This document shows, piece after piece, positions 1 through 12,088 of a DNA stretch of 64,000 nucleotides. Source of the DNA: Asterella californica (taxonomy: Eukaryota; Streptophyta; Marchantiopsida; Marchantiales; Aytoniaceae). The position numbers and the translations under genes were made by a program. The stretch is taken from NCBI GenBank assembly GCA_036924285.1, contig JAYKYS010000001.1, positions 1,287,501 to 1,351,500 on the forward strand, written 5' to 3'. The number at the start of each line of letters is the position of its first letter. Position 1 is the first letter of the stretch. Under the pieces are notes generated by a model. The model was given only the letters and a program-made list of their open reading frames with translations, was not told the origin of the DNA and did not search any database.

Positions 1-3000
1 AGCTCGCCGACACTCGCAAGCACTGGACACATTAAAGTATGAACAACAAGACGTGCATTGCCCCGAAAGTGTTGACATTTGACACTAGTTGTCACCAATA
101 ATTAACGCGACCGAGTCAGTTGACCAGTACAAAGTTTGTCTAGTGTCTACACAATATATCATATTATTAACTCTTACAAGTGCAGCTAGCTGGAGTGATG
201 ACATTCAAATCTGTAGTAAATCCCTTGAAAGTACTTACTGAATTTGCTGTCCCTTCAGTAGAAGTGCTCAGTGACTGAGCTGAGCTGAATTCAGGAATCC
301 CACAGAACAAGTACAAGGAGCTCGAGGATGAAGAATTTTAATGCAACAATCTGCCTGCAAATCCAGCCGCCTCAAAGGTAGGTCTCATCTTTTAAGGGGA
401 TGGTAAGAATCACGAAACACTTAGCCGTTAAACGACGAAGCAACTCTCCCAACAGAATGAGAAGGGCAACTTTAATGGTAGAATCCAGACTTCTCTTGGG
501 TACAGATTAGTATCAGAATCAAGAGGCAAGTCCAACGTTAACGTTAACATAGTCACACGTACTGGGAGCTGCCCTTCTGAACCATCGGCTTCACAGAGTG
601 TGCAGGTGTCTGTCGACCATGAAGTCTTTAAGTTCCACGCCTCGTATCGACCAGCGAACGCTAGGGAATTAGGTGGACGAGTCGGACTGGAATCCACAAC
701 AAAAGAAAATCGAAGTGTTGCCAAATGTACTATTCCTAAGCTCATAGGAAACCAAAAAATGCTCGAGGAACAAAACAGGTAAGCAGCGAATCCTGCATGT
801 TATCATCCCCAGCTGTAGGCAAAACGTGAGATTCAACACTGAATGCCTCAATACAATTTACTGATAGATAGCAACACCAAGACGTCCTCATGTGAATCCA
901 GAAATTAATCCCTGCATCCATGGTGACCTTTTCCAACTGTATTCGGGAGTTCATGTGAGCCAAGACCTCGTGCGGTAAGACAATTTAGAGACAGAGAAAA
1001 ATGTACCTTCATGATCAGTGAGGATCTGGACGCTCCCACCGAACCCACAGGCAGCAATAACAGTTCCTCCCTCCTTTATGACATCGATCCTTAGTGCATG
1101 TCTGAGAAGCCTCCTGAAAACTTTTACAGTAGAGGAGAAGTCGAAGAAGGAATTCCTGTATGTCATTGATCCCAATTGCATCAGTGTGAGAAGCCTTCCT
1201 GGACACTGTACAGAAAGAAACTCTACGAGCTCCAACTCTGCAGATGCGGAAGGATTCTCACACTTTACAATTGGCATCAATAGCATGTGTGGGTTTTTAT
1301 CATCTATGTTCGTCGACTTGCTCGTGATCGCTTTACAGCTCTCGCCCTTCCCAAGATGGATGCTAGCTCCACTTCATCCTCACTTGTAGCGAATCGGATA
1401 GCATTTTTGCCGGGTTTCAGCTAGCTGCTCCACAACCCAAGAGATCCACTTTAGCTGTAAGCTGCTCCACAACCCGACCTCACCTCCCCTTTCGCTTCTC
1501 GAGCCCCAGTTGCACCAGGCCTAGGTTGAGGTTCCAAAGGCAAGCAGGCAGCCGACTTGGTTCATTTCGGTCCGACACAGTCGACTCCAAAGGGATAACA
1601 TGCTTCCATCTCAAGCGTCCTACACAACCTTGACATAGGTCTGTCTGCGCGAGACCTACTTATCCTCCTCCTCCCAATGAAGTCCGGATCTATTCGGCCT
1701 TCAAGCATTGCGAAGCATTTTTGGCTGGCTAGCTCACGCCCACAACGATCTGCTGCAAGCTGCTTGATCATGTGAGTTGCCTGGTTAAGAATATAATATC
1801 GGACAATCTGGAAAAGGGAGAAAACAAGAGCTGAGGTCATGCAGTCCATGCCGTACCTAGCAGCAGCATCAGCTGAATCACGTGCTTTGAGTGACCGAGG
1901 TGTATTGACTGTTAGCACGAGTCGATTGGGTGTGTCAACTGATCTGATTCTGCGAGGCCATCAATAACTAATGATCATCACATAGGACGTGCATATGGTC
2001 ATGCTCTAGCGAGCTGAATCACTTGCATGGATTGAGGATGTGATAATCAACGTGAATCAACTGGGAAACGAACCCAGTCTGAATCTTCTGCAAGTCTCTT
2101 GAGCACTGCTAGTGGTGACAGTTGCATGGTAACCCCGGCAACTGGCAGTTGATCAAACCAGATAAATGACTTGGCCAGATTCCGCCAGAAGGAGTAAGCC
2201 AAGCCTGATCATCATCGGATGACGACTATCGCTTGGCAATGCATTGAAAGCATTGTGGAGTGCTGTACTCGTTGATGCTCCCTCTAGACGTAGTACAGCA
2301 TCAATAGATAAGATACTAAAGAAGCAGCACCAGCAGCACCTGTAACAAGTATGGCTATAGTTCTACCTAGGACCTGTTCATCTGATACATAAAGTCCTTC
2401 TTCTTATTGACTTCCTGGTTTGGTGACTTCTCATAAATCCCTCAAGAAGGAAGAATTCCAGACAGCATGATGAAACCACACTAGTAACCAAGGTTTTATG
2501 CATTCCACTGCCAGTAGGGCTACTACATCGTTGCAGCTGTACACCCCAGCTTGTGAGACCGCGACCCAAATTTCCGCATCAGGTTTGTGCAGCAATCAAG
2601 TAGTCCGCTCGTCAGTCCTAGAAAACTCTGGGCGAATCTATGCAGTTTCCATGTATAAATGTCCCCTCTCGACCTCGGGGCATTGACACAGCCTCATCTA
2701 ACCATCATGATTGTACAGAGAACCAGAATCCAGGTTAGTGTCAGAAGCTTCAAGGAGGCTTCGTGTGGGGTTAAAAATCCTTGTGACAGTGTCTGAGGTT
2801 AAGCCACGGTTGGCTAAACACCATCACTACAGCGGTAGCTAGGTAAGATGGCAATTCTCGCTTCACCCTGATAGAGAAAGAGAGTCCCCAGCTAGAGATC
2901 AGTACAGCGTTAATCATCAGCTCACCAGCTTAACATGTGACACTATCCTGATCATGTGGAAGGACAGGGAAGCCAAACATCACATTAATATTGCAGTAAA

Positions 3001-5006
3001 GGGCGCATTTTGGACGAGAAAGTAGTGACGGCCAGAAACAGTGGAGCCGAGACTCCTCACGCCCCCACCCACCCCTCGAGATCCAGAAAGCAGTGGTGCA
3101 GGAGTTTGGACCAAGTAAATACGGTAGATAGCACCGCCCAGGCTTGGCCCAGAGACCCCTCAAGCAAAGGTTCTGTACGATCAAGGGAGTGTCCGTGGAT
3201 TGATCATGAGCTGCCTACTAGTTGAGTGACTTTTGCTCACTTCCAAGGACTGGCCAATGTGACACCGATATCGCGTGGGCGTGAGGAAGAGAAGGGAGGA
3301 AGAGGATTGTACGAGTTCCACCGCTTACAGTGCTCATCTGTTTGACCGAAGCCAACCAAACATCAGTTCTTAGGTATCCTAAAACTAGCTAGGGAGCTGA
3401 ACCCAGAACCAATATGTGCAACCTTGATCGTACCACCTTGAGCCAGACGTTCGCTAGTACGTTCTAAGGCACTGCGTTAATATCAGCAGAGAAAGTCTGG
3501 AGGAAAAGCTCAGCCCAGTAATAAACATGATTCGTATCAATTGAGCCACTGGAATACAATGCAATATGTATATGATAAACAGCAGCGAAACTGCACCCAT
3601 AACTCAGTCCTTAGAGCTGGAGAATCGGCGGAGATAGACAGCAGCCAAGTCTGGTACCCTGCAGTGAGGTACCTCGCCAGCCGAGCCGGCCTACAAACAG
3701 ACGGTATACATTTCCACCCATTTATCATCACTAGTCGTCGACACGTACAGTTCTGAGCTGAATTAGTACTAGTTGTGAATCACACCCCGCATTCAATTCA
3801 GTTTAACCTGAAGACTAACGTAGAAGAATCCTGAAGCGGTAGTTGTACTTCCTTATTCAGACAGTGCCCAGCTGAGCTACAGCCGTTCGATGATCAACAA
3901 GAGCGCCCGCCCTAGGCCTCTTTCCCTGTCCAGTTCGAGTAAGTACGTTCGTACCTGGACGGGAGATTTATGAACCCGACAAATAATGCAGAGTAACGGC
4001 ACACACGTAGCAACTATCTAATATATGCTTTTTGAATCCAAGTTCATGATTGCTCTACAGGCTGAGAGCTGAGCACAGAGTCCCCACAGCCCAGCACAGG
4101 CAAGGAACCGGAAAGCTCAGGGCGAGGCAGGAGACGATACTCAGTTGCGCGCAATTCAAAGGGATTCCGTCCTCAGTCTCGAACCGTGCTACATATGAGA
4201 TCCTGACAATCGACGCTTATACCCACTCTTCAGTCTCATTCCGGGACATGATCATTTGCTAAACATCATGGAAAACCCCAGCAGTTTTGGGGCTGGCTAA
4301 GCAGACTAGTCAGTCAGTCAGGGGCGACATTGCACTCAGACTCTGCCCTTTCGCAGAGGTCTTGGGGTCGTCATTCCAGATCTCCTCATACCCGTATGGG
4401 CTGCTGCATCGTCTTGATGTTGGCGTTATGAGCTTGCGGTTCTTCCCGGGCTGAGCTGAGCAAAGTTCATAATGGGAAATGAAGTGAGAAGGCGTGATGA
4501 ATGAGTGTGTTCTTCGAAGAGCCATAATATATATATTTGTTTATTTATGTATACATTTGATCGCCGTGGGATGCTGTGTTCCATAATTGTACCAATCCTT
4601 TTCATGTGCTCTGCTCAGTTTTACGACACCGAGTCGTCTGGGACTCGTCCCGAGTGCTCCTTGCTGTTCTTAGATATGTACTTTCTTCTTGGTCTCCTGT
4701 TTGATCTTGTACCCAACTAGATTCCTGGTCCTTCCAGTCCTTACATGATTGATTTTTCAGAGGGACAGACGAGAGTACTTACTGAGGCCATCGAGTAGTA
4801 CTGTAGGAGGTCCGCGTGTCCCAAGCTGGAGCGCCCATTCGGCTCAAAGCTTTCAAGATGATAAGTAGATGATTTCAGCCTTTACGTAAACGTGGCGTAG
4901 GGAACATTAACATTCTGTCTTTCCGTGCACGTAAAGAAGGGCAGAGGCACAACCCCTTCACTTCCATCGACTTCAGTGACATATCCTGCTAAATGTATAT
5001 TCTGTT
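1..5006. other. No gene recognised; weak possible exons on minus strand
   Basis: I recognise no gene family here. The most protein-like stretches are on the minus strand: about 951-1286, whose C-terminal part reads RIDVIKEGG...ACGFGGSV...DHEG and stops at a GTACAT donor-like site, and about 428-745, preceded by a good pyrimidine-rich acceptor near 690. These could be exons of an unrecognised spliced gene or chance ORFs. The rest shows no coding structure, repeat or RNA gene that I can support. Confidence 0.3.
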
Positions 5007-5060
5007 GATTGATGACTCTCCAGTAGGTCTTAGTTTCGATTGATGACTCTCCAGTAGGTC
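5007..5060. repeat. Two-copy tandem repeat, 31-bp period
   Basis: The 23-base core gattgatgactctccagtag plus gtc occurs at 5007-5029 and again at 5038-5060. An 8-base spacer separates the copies, giving a period of 31. The two cores are identical, so the duplication is recent or conserved. Confidence 0.9.
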
Positions 5061-5175
5061 AAAAGTAATTGCATAATAGCAGGCCATCTACTCAAACGTG
5101 CTCGTCCTCACTTAGTACCCCACCTACAAAATGTGCTATATGCGCATGCTGACAGATGGAGCAAAGGGTCGGACT

Positions 5176-5418
5176 AGCTCTAGATTTTGTATATGTTAGT
5201 CTCTTCAACCAAAGTTTAACATTCTTTCCCCTCGAGAATGTCAAGTGGTGCAGACACGATCCTTGTTTTCAAGGCAAGTAATGTCCCAAGAGTCCAGCTC
5301 TAGATTTTGTGTATGTTAGTCTCTTCAACCAAAGTTTAACATTCTTTCTCCTCGAGAATGTCAAGTTGTGCAGACACGATCCTTGTTTTCAGGGCAAGTA
5401 ATGTCCCAAGGGTCCAGC
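5176..5418. repeat. Two-copy tandem duplication, 120-bp unit
   Basis: A 120-base unit starts at 5176 (agctctagattttgt) and repeats from 5296. The copies differ at only a few positions, for example tatatg/tgtatg and aagtggtgc/aagttgtgc. Both contain ctcgagaatgtcaag and end in gtcccaagrgtccag. No coding role is evident. The high identity indicates a young duplication. Confidence 0.92.
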
Positions 5419-7760
5419 TTTTAGGGCACCTGAAGAGGCAACTTCCGTCCATCTTCTTCTCCTATGGTTGCTTGTACAATTCACCAGTACTGAAGTGCTA
5501 TATAGAGCCCTATGACAAATGCGTCCCTAGTGGTCACTCAAACTGGGTTTCAGATATATCAGACACACCAGCCAAGCCAAGCCATCAGTCCAGTAGGGAT
5601 CCATTATATCAATGAGTCCGAATTCGAACGTGATTAATGGTTGGATGGTTTGTTGGCCAGCTTTAGGTCGGCAAAATTATAAACAAAAGCATAGCCTGCC
5701 AGCCACATAGCCGATTACATACTCTCTGGTCAAAGATACTGACCTGCACCCGAAGTCATCTACTTGCGTGGGTCCGAAGTGGGGTAACACGTCCAAGTCC
5801 TGCTGTGATTGAGCTATATATTACGGAGTCCATCCTTCTTGTTTCGTGATCTTTCTCCCGGTGAGGTTGACTCTCTCTGACTTTACGGACTGAACTACTC
5901 CCCAGCTGGTCAGTGTACACGCCTGAAATCTTAAACCAAGAAAATGCAGTTATAAGCATTACCTGCATGCTTTCTTCTCCCTTCTGCAGAAAGCGTAATA
6001 GCTTAGAAAACCTAGTCATAACTCTGAATCATGTACATCTGGAATGCAAGTGATACTGCTTCTTGATTCCGAGCTTTATTGAAAACTGGTTCTGTGTCCT
6101 TTCTGATGCCCGCCCTACTGTAATGTATCTCTAGCAAGGAAAGCTATCCAGCGCGACAGATTTACTGTAACCGCCAAGGGGTATTGTGTAATGAATGTGA
6201 AGTAGATGCGTGAAGCTTAGTCTATCCCGGAATATTTGAAGTAGTAAGTCCATGCGAGTCACAGTCCGTCTTTCCCTTTGCTTTCCTGTATTAGCTCAAG
6301 CGTGAGGTAGTCTTCACGGACCTAGTAAGTTCCATCAAGATCGTAGCCCATCGTCGTTAGAACTTCTGCAGGCCCCAGAACACCAAATCGTGAACTGCTA
6401 GTTTATCGATTCTAAGCTCGAACGATGACTGTGATAGCCCAAGACAGAGAGGTGCCCTCTTGCGGGAGTATCTCCAGCAAAGGTAAGGGCACTCGGCTGG
6501 ATACCTAAGATCGTAACGGTTAAAGTATACGGTAGTAGCTAGGTGTGTGCAGTAGTTAGTGAGAAGGAAATGCACGAGGGCGTGTCCATCACCTTGTTTT
6601 CATTGCGTCCATAGTTTATCCCAGACCTTGAAGCAGCCTGAATGAAGTCAGTATCGAAGTTTATCCTGGAAGTTATGGTCATGAGAACGATGATACCTTG
6701 TCATCGCGGGAAAAAGCGAGCATTTATCATGTTTGAGCTGAAGCTTTTCCCTAGCCTGCTATGCTGGACAGGCCCTGCCTGGTCCATGAGTGCTCTCTGA
6801 GCAGATTCATAATAGTGGGCATTGCTCCGAAAGCCAAGTCGGCCAAAAGTGCTCCGAAAATTGAATAGTTATCTCCAAATCATTTCCATGTGCATTATTT
6901 TTTGTAGAAGCAGCTGAGAGCCTGCGTCAGCTTCGGTTTGTCCTAGGGGATCCTTTTCCTCCTGATGAACTGATTGCTCTGATAAATTTCGTGAAGCTCT
7001 GAAGATTCATCTTTTGTACTTCAACTTGCATGTCTCCTTGATTCATCGGTCTCGTTCTCGTTCTGCTGACTAGCACTGGCAACTGCCTCCATCTGTCGGA
7101 GTGACTCAGGCATATTGCACAGCTTTCAAGTAGCTGGATTACTTGAATCTATTCAGACTTCAACTGTTCGCGGCCTTATTTCAGTTGGGTCGGCGTAACT
7201 CTTGTTTTTCTCTAGCTTGTTGCTTCTGGGTGACCTTGAGGAGAATGTCCCAAGTCATTTTAGTGCGCTAAACTAAGCAGATATATTCTTGACAGGACTG
7301 AGAGACACTCTGGTAGTTGTTTCAACTGAATAATGGACCATACTGTTCAGGAATACTACGATGTCTTCCCCATATCTTGACCTCACCCTCTATGCTCTTA
7401 TCCCACTTATCACTGTTCTGTTCATCTTCTTGACCTGTATCAGATCAGTCTTATGGTTCAAAATATTGTACGGATTGGTTCTATTTGGTAAACGAAGTTC
7501 GGTCCTGAGGATCCTACGTCTGCTTGCTGCCAGTACATATTTCAGGCACGCAGCTGCTTGAAAATGGAAATCTGTGACGATAAATCCCGAACAAATGGAA
7601 AGCAGAATTAACAATTTCTTCTCGAGAGGGACAATTCCGTGATATTCAGCCCGCAATCCATTTATAGCGTACTTGTGATATTCAAGAGGAAGCAAGTAGA
7701 TATGTGAACTTGTTGACCTTGAGGTAAGCGCTCTCATCTAGCGATTCCATCAGTCGTAAC
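5419..7760. other. No gene recognised
   Basis: Only short ORFs are present. One at 7361-7561 (+) would encode a 66-residue hydrophobic peptide with one likely membrane span, but it has no recognisable family and no supporting context. I see no repeats or RNA genes. Confidence 0.3.
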
Positions 7761-7807
7761 GGTTTCGGTCCTATGCGTAACGTTTGCATTCCCATAGGAC
7801 CGAAACC
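7761..7807. repeat. Perfect 15-bp inverted repeat (hairpin)
   Basis: GGTTTCGGTCCTATG at 7761-7775 is perfectly complementary to 7793-7807, with a 17-base loop. It lies about 55 bases outside the left end of the MITE at 7865. It is not followed by a T-run, so there is no terminator-like reading. Confidence 0.9.
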
Positions 7808-7864
7808 TTCAACACTCCTTTTGACTCTGTTTTACTAACTTTAAATTCGGCTTACATATGCTTA

Positions 7865-8260
7865 GGGCCTCTTCCCACCAGTCTTTCTTTTCTATCCAAA
7901 AAGAAATTTTTGTGTCAGGATAAATATTTTTGTCTTCTCACTGTGTAATTTTTTCAAGAAAGAGGGAGTCCCGAGGCAAAATCGACCGTTCCACAGTTTT
8001 GGGCTGAGGGCATCCCCAGGGGTACTCCCCCAAGTTATTGGGACTTGAGGACGTTGATAGCACGCCACGTGGAGTACCACACTTCTGTGAGACTCGTTGT
8101 AAGACTAGATGATTCCTCTTGATGTCTTTAAAAACTGCATTCGTGATAATCCTGTGTGAAGACAAAAGTTTTCTGCACAAACATCAAGAAAAATCATCTA
8201 ATCTTACGACAAGTTTTCAGACACCTGCTAGTGAAGAAAAAGGATGGTGGGAAGAGGCCC
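7865..8260. mobile_element. Tourist/PIF-Harbinger-type MITE with TTA target duplication
   Basis: The terminal inverted repeat GGGCCTCTTCCCACCA at 7865-7880 is matched perfectly by its complement at 8245-8260. TTA flanks both sides (7862-7864 and 8261-8263). A GGGCC-type terminus with a TTA duplication is the signature of PIF/Harbinger-derived Tourist elements. A second internal inverted repeat pairs about 8100-8126 with 8182-8208 (agatgatt/aatcatct cores), so much of the right half can fold back. No transposase is encoded, so the 396-bp element is non-autonomous. Confidence 0.85.
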
Positions 8261-8263
8261 TTA

Positions 8264-9875
8264 ACAGGATGCTATTGAGCTTTCGGCTTAGCTTCCGCCA
8301 ATCCTTGAAATCAATTCTCTCGCCTCCTAAGGTATAAAGAACCTAAGAACTTCTTGTAACAAACTAGTACGACGGGGCCTAGTTCTCCAGTGTAAACTTG
8401 CTTTGCTCATGATCATGCGTTTCATTGTTCTGAACCCTGCAGAGTGGAAGTGGATTTCACGAGGCTATATGTCTTTTCACTGTTCTATTATTACGGCACA
8501 AGGAAGCTTTAGTTCATTCCACCCAACTCCAGCGACATATAAACCCGCCAATTGACTTTCGAGACGAGAGGAGGCAGCTTTTATGGTGGTGGTTAGTCAC
8601 GACTAAGGGATCAGAGAGTTGCTTCGCTGCAGCTGATAAGCAATGCCCCTAAGCCCATGCTCCTTTCATTACTGATCCAGTGAATGTCTTCATTATTTCC
8701 CTATCAGGCATGCCGTCAGATTCTCATCATATGTTTCAAGTTTTTTATAACATTTTTTCTAGTTATCTCACCACTGTCACAAATCCATCGTGCGTCTTCC
8801 TCTCCCTCCCAAGAGTGGAAACTGACGTACGGTGACCTGGAGACTTTTCCAGGTCATTCGTACCCAGAAGAGACAGACAGTCACACACTCGAGAGACTGC
8901 AGTCTTCACGGTCAACCATAACGCACTCGAACTAGAAACCAACGTGAGAGAACTTCGCATTGATGGCGCCAGGGTCCAAATCAAGCCCAGCCTGGATTTT
9001 ACCCGTTTACCGGTAATTTTCTGACGGTTTTATATTAAGTTACAGGCGGTTTTCCAGTATCTACCACTTTTTGCGACGCTGTGAAACCGCGTTTGTCCAG
9101 CGCCTGCTCTATTTCGTCGGTATTTCTAGAAAAGATTGCGGGACAACTTACAAGGAATGTCGGATCGAGATGGTCCGACAACTCGTGTATAGACGTGATC
9201 GGGCCCTTGTGCCAAATGAGTCAAAATGACTTCTCCTTGATCAGGCTTATTGATTGCGGTTCCTTGACAGGATCCAGACAGGCTACCATCGTTCACAACT
9301 TCACACGTTTACGTGCAGCAGAGTGTAGCAATCATGTTCTTTATATGTAAATGAACGTGATGTGAAGGATAAAAACCCCCGCTGGTGCTATGGGAAAGGA
9401 AAGCTACTGATCCGTTTTAGAGGAGAAGGAACCTGCTCTGTTGAGGTGACAAGCGATCAGGAAGGGCCTGGTCAAGGAAGCGTTATCACCAAGGCTAAGG
9501 AAAACAATAGCGCAAAGGCTCGATCAAGTCATACCTAAACGAAACACACGCTACGCAATGAATAGCCATGGGATGGAAAGACCCCATCAATCCTTACAAG
9601 GGAAAGAGGGACCCGAAGTGTAAAGCAACCAACCCCCAAGGGAGGAAGAACATCGGGGCTAATCTTTGCTATCAGTAGCTCTAAAGTCGTCTATTGTTTT
9701 AAAATATCACACACGGTATATCAAAACTCTTGCATACAACAGGTGTACATGAAGTAGCATCGCTTACTGCAGTTGCTCTCATGTGGACCGTGCCTGCTAA
9801 AGCTCTCTGTAGAGCAATGAAAACTCGTTATCTAGAAAACATAGTACAAAAAAAAAGTGATATCTATGGCGTCTC
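8264..9875. other. No gene recognised
   Basis: No conserved protein, RNA gene or repeat was recognised between the MITE and the LINE remnant. The ORFs are short and lack codon structure. Confidence 0.3.
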
Positions 9876-11508
9876 TCATGATAGACTCTGGCACAATCTC
9901 AAATAAAACATCGAATTCCGAGTCGAGTCACTTTCGCTGCTGCTGCCAAGCCTCGTCCATCCTGAAGGATGGGTGATTGCCTGTGTCACCACCGAGTCTC
10001 GTGTCGGATCTGTGACAACCACATCTGCCATTGAGATCTGATCCTCTCTCATCATGTACATGTCAGCTCTCTTCATGTCATGTAACTGCTCTCCCGTGCT
10101 ATAGCAAACACAACGTCCCTGATGACATCATGAGTAGCTATCCGCTCTTCACCATGAGGACAGCGAGCAAGGTGTCAAGCGAGACATCGCCCTCGTAGGT
10201 GGACGATGCCGAAGTAACAGGTTGGACCAAGTCTAGACGAAACCTCATTGCTGTAAAAAAGATAGTTGGTGCGAGTCAGAACACTCTAATGCAAGGTCGA
10301 GCTATGAGTCAAGAACATGCATCCTTACTCGAACAAGAGCGGAGTCGAGCTCTAGTATTCCATGAGACAGAAAGATCAACTATGAAGAACTTGCTGAAAG
10401 TGATGTCCTGTAAGAGAGGACTGCAGTCCGTGAGATCCATCGGTAACTAAAATATTGAATCCGAGATGTGTCTCACGTGCCTCAAGAGATGAACTATCTC
10501 TTGTCTCACGGAGAAACATCTGTAGTGGATAAGAATCATCCTCAACCTCTGTCAAATAGCTCTCCAGAATAAGTCTATCTCGCACGATGAAACGATAACA
10601 TAGCCAAGGTGTTGAGAGGACCCAACTACCCAAAAAGACTACCGGAGTAGACTCCTCCATAGATAATAAACCCACCCCGCCACATGATATTACAATGATG
10701 TTTGCCTATAAATCATGTCCCACAAAGGTCCTTGGTCCTAAGGTGTCACCAAAGATCTCATGATCCTCCTATCAAACTCTCTAAAACGTGAGATGAAAAT
10801 AAGAGATGAAGGTACTGTACGAAGTAAGTAACCCGGACGACGTGCAATGGAAGAGAAAAATATATCAAAGGCAACCTGGGGGTTTTCTAACTTAGGGAGA
10901 TCCTCAATATGCAAAACGTCCTCTACTAGAGCAACATCTAAGAACGGAGAGATGAAGTCTTCTGAATCCATCGTTACTCCGAGGATACGTAAACCATCTC
11001 TAGGTGTAACAAATCTCTCTGAGAGCTAGAGGTCCGAAGGAATACCTATGTGAGACCAAGCTGCCCTTTGACACCAACGCTATCAATGCCAATTGAGAGA
11101 CAAGGTGATCAAAGGTATTCAGACTTGGTCTGCCGGACCTAGGATATGTACGTCATCAGCTAGAGATGAAAAGACACAACCTGGAGCAACCAAGGCGGTG
11201 ATCAAGAGAGCTCTATAGTGAGCTAAGGCAAAGAAGAGTCCACCGAAAGAGTCTCTTTGACGAGTACCTGCAGTGGAGATGATGACTGTAACCTCCTCTA
11301 TTGAAAGACTATGCTGGGAATAAAGAGAGGAGGAAGAACCATAAAATGATCGCACGAAAGGAATGAGACTCGTCATAGATCCATCACCATCCATGAGCTC
11401 CCTAAAGATAGAAGCACATGAAATGTTATTAAAAGTATTTTTCACTTCCACTTGTAGGACAATCCAATCGGGATGGATGTCCAAGAGAGCCCTAATGTCG
11501 AAAGACAT
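9876..11508 (-). pseudogene. Non-LTR (LINE) reverse transcriptase remnant
   Basis: Read on the minus strand from 11508. The first part has RT motifs: QVEVKNTFN (usually DxxxAF), then GTRQRDSFGG (usually GxxQGDPLGG), then LADDVHILGP, the catalytic (F/Y/L)ADD box. Downstream pieces at 10971-10738 (PKLENPQVAFDIF, RRPGYLLRTVP, FDRRIM) and 10675-10376 (FLGSWVLS, EARETHLG) match the region after the RT in plant LINE-like elements. The last piece, 10076-9876, has VVVTDPTR. Several stops and frameshifts separate these blocks, and the glycine and proline of the GDP motif are changed, so it is dead. The 5' end and any endonuclease are absent. Confidence 0.8.
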
Positions 11509-11629
11509 AAACTCACATTATGGGTTAGAATAATTATGATGTAACCACACCTGGCTTTTTTAGTGGATTTTTTGTCCGTGTGCGACGGCCAAGGTTCAAA
11601 ATAACACTATACACCGCACTAGCACCTGG

Positions 11630-12088
11630 ATGGTTTTTCAAAGTCGATGTAGTAGTGTCGTATCCATTTCTAGCTTGCTTGGAGGTAGGTTGGCGAAGGA
11701 TCATATTACTAGGTTAGAGGATAAGGGGTCGTTGATTGAGACAGAGCTTGTATCCAAACCAACTCGGGTACATCAGTATATGTGGTGTGATGATACTGAC
11801 CATCAACGGGAGAAATGCATGGACTTTGTAGAGTCATTGCAACGAGAGATTATTGCTTGGGAGGACGGAAAGATTACATTCAGAAGTACCGGTACTTTCC
11901 TTCAAGCCAACGTTGATAAAGGAGGGATGAAAATCAATGTGCAGTTAGAAAGAATGTCCCCAATCAGTATGCAGTTGGAAAGGATGTCCCCAATCAGTAT
12001 GCAGTTGGAAAGGACACCCTCTAACGGGTCTCCTCAAGATGGGTGTGGTGCCCACAATTTACAAGATTGGAGATTTTTTGAATTTTAA
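11630..12088 (+). pseudogene. Retroelement gag fragment with one CCHC zinc knuckle
   Basis: The ORF encodes 152 residues. A zinc knuckle CMWCDDTDHQREKC (CX2CX4HX4C) lies near residue 53, followed by ESLQREIIAWEDGKI and KGGMK. This pattern is seen around the nucleic-acid-binding region of plant gypsy Gag proteins. The C-terminal part consists of three near-identical 10-residue repeats (QLERMSPISM). The ORF runs 45 bases into the start of LTR-A at 12044, so the natural C terminus is missing. It is a truncated fragment and not a functional gene. Confidence 0.65.
11941..12015. repeat. 30-bp tandem repeat, about 2.5 copies
   Basis: The unit gcagttrgaaargatgtccc + caatcagtat is repeated at 11941 and 11971, with a partial third copy at 12001. 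It stays in frame with the gag fragment and gives a 10-residue peptide repeat. Confidence 0.85.
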
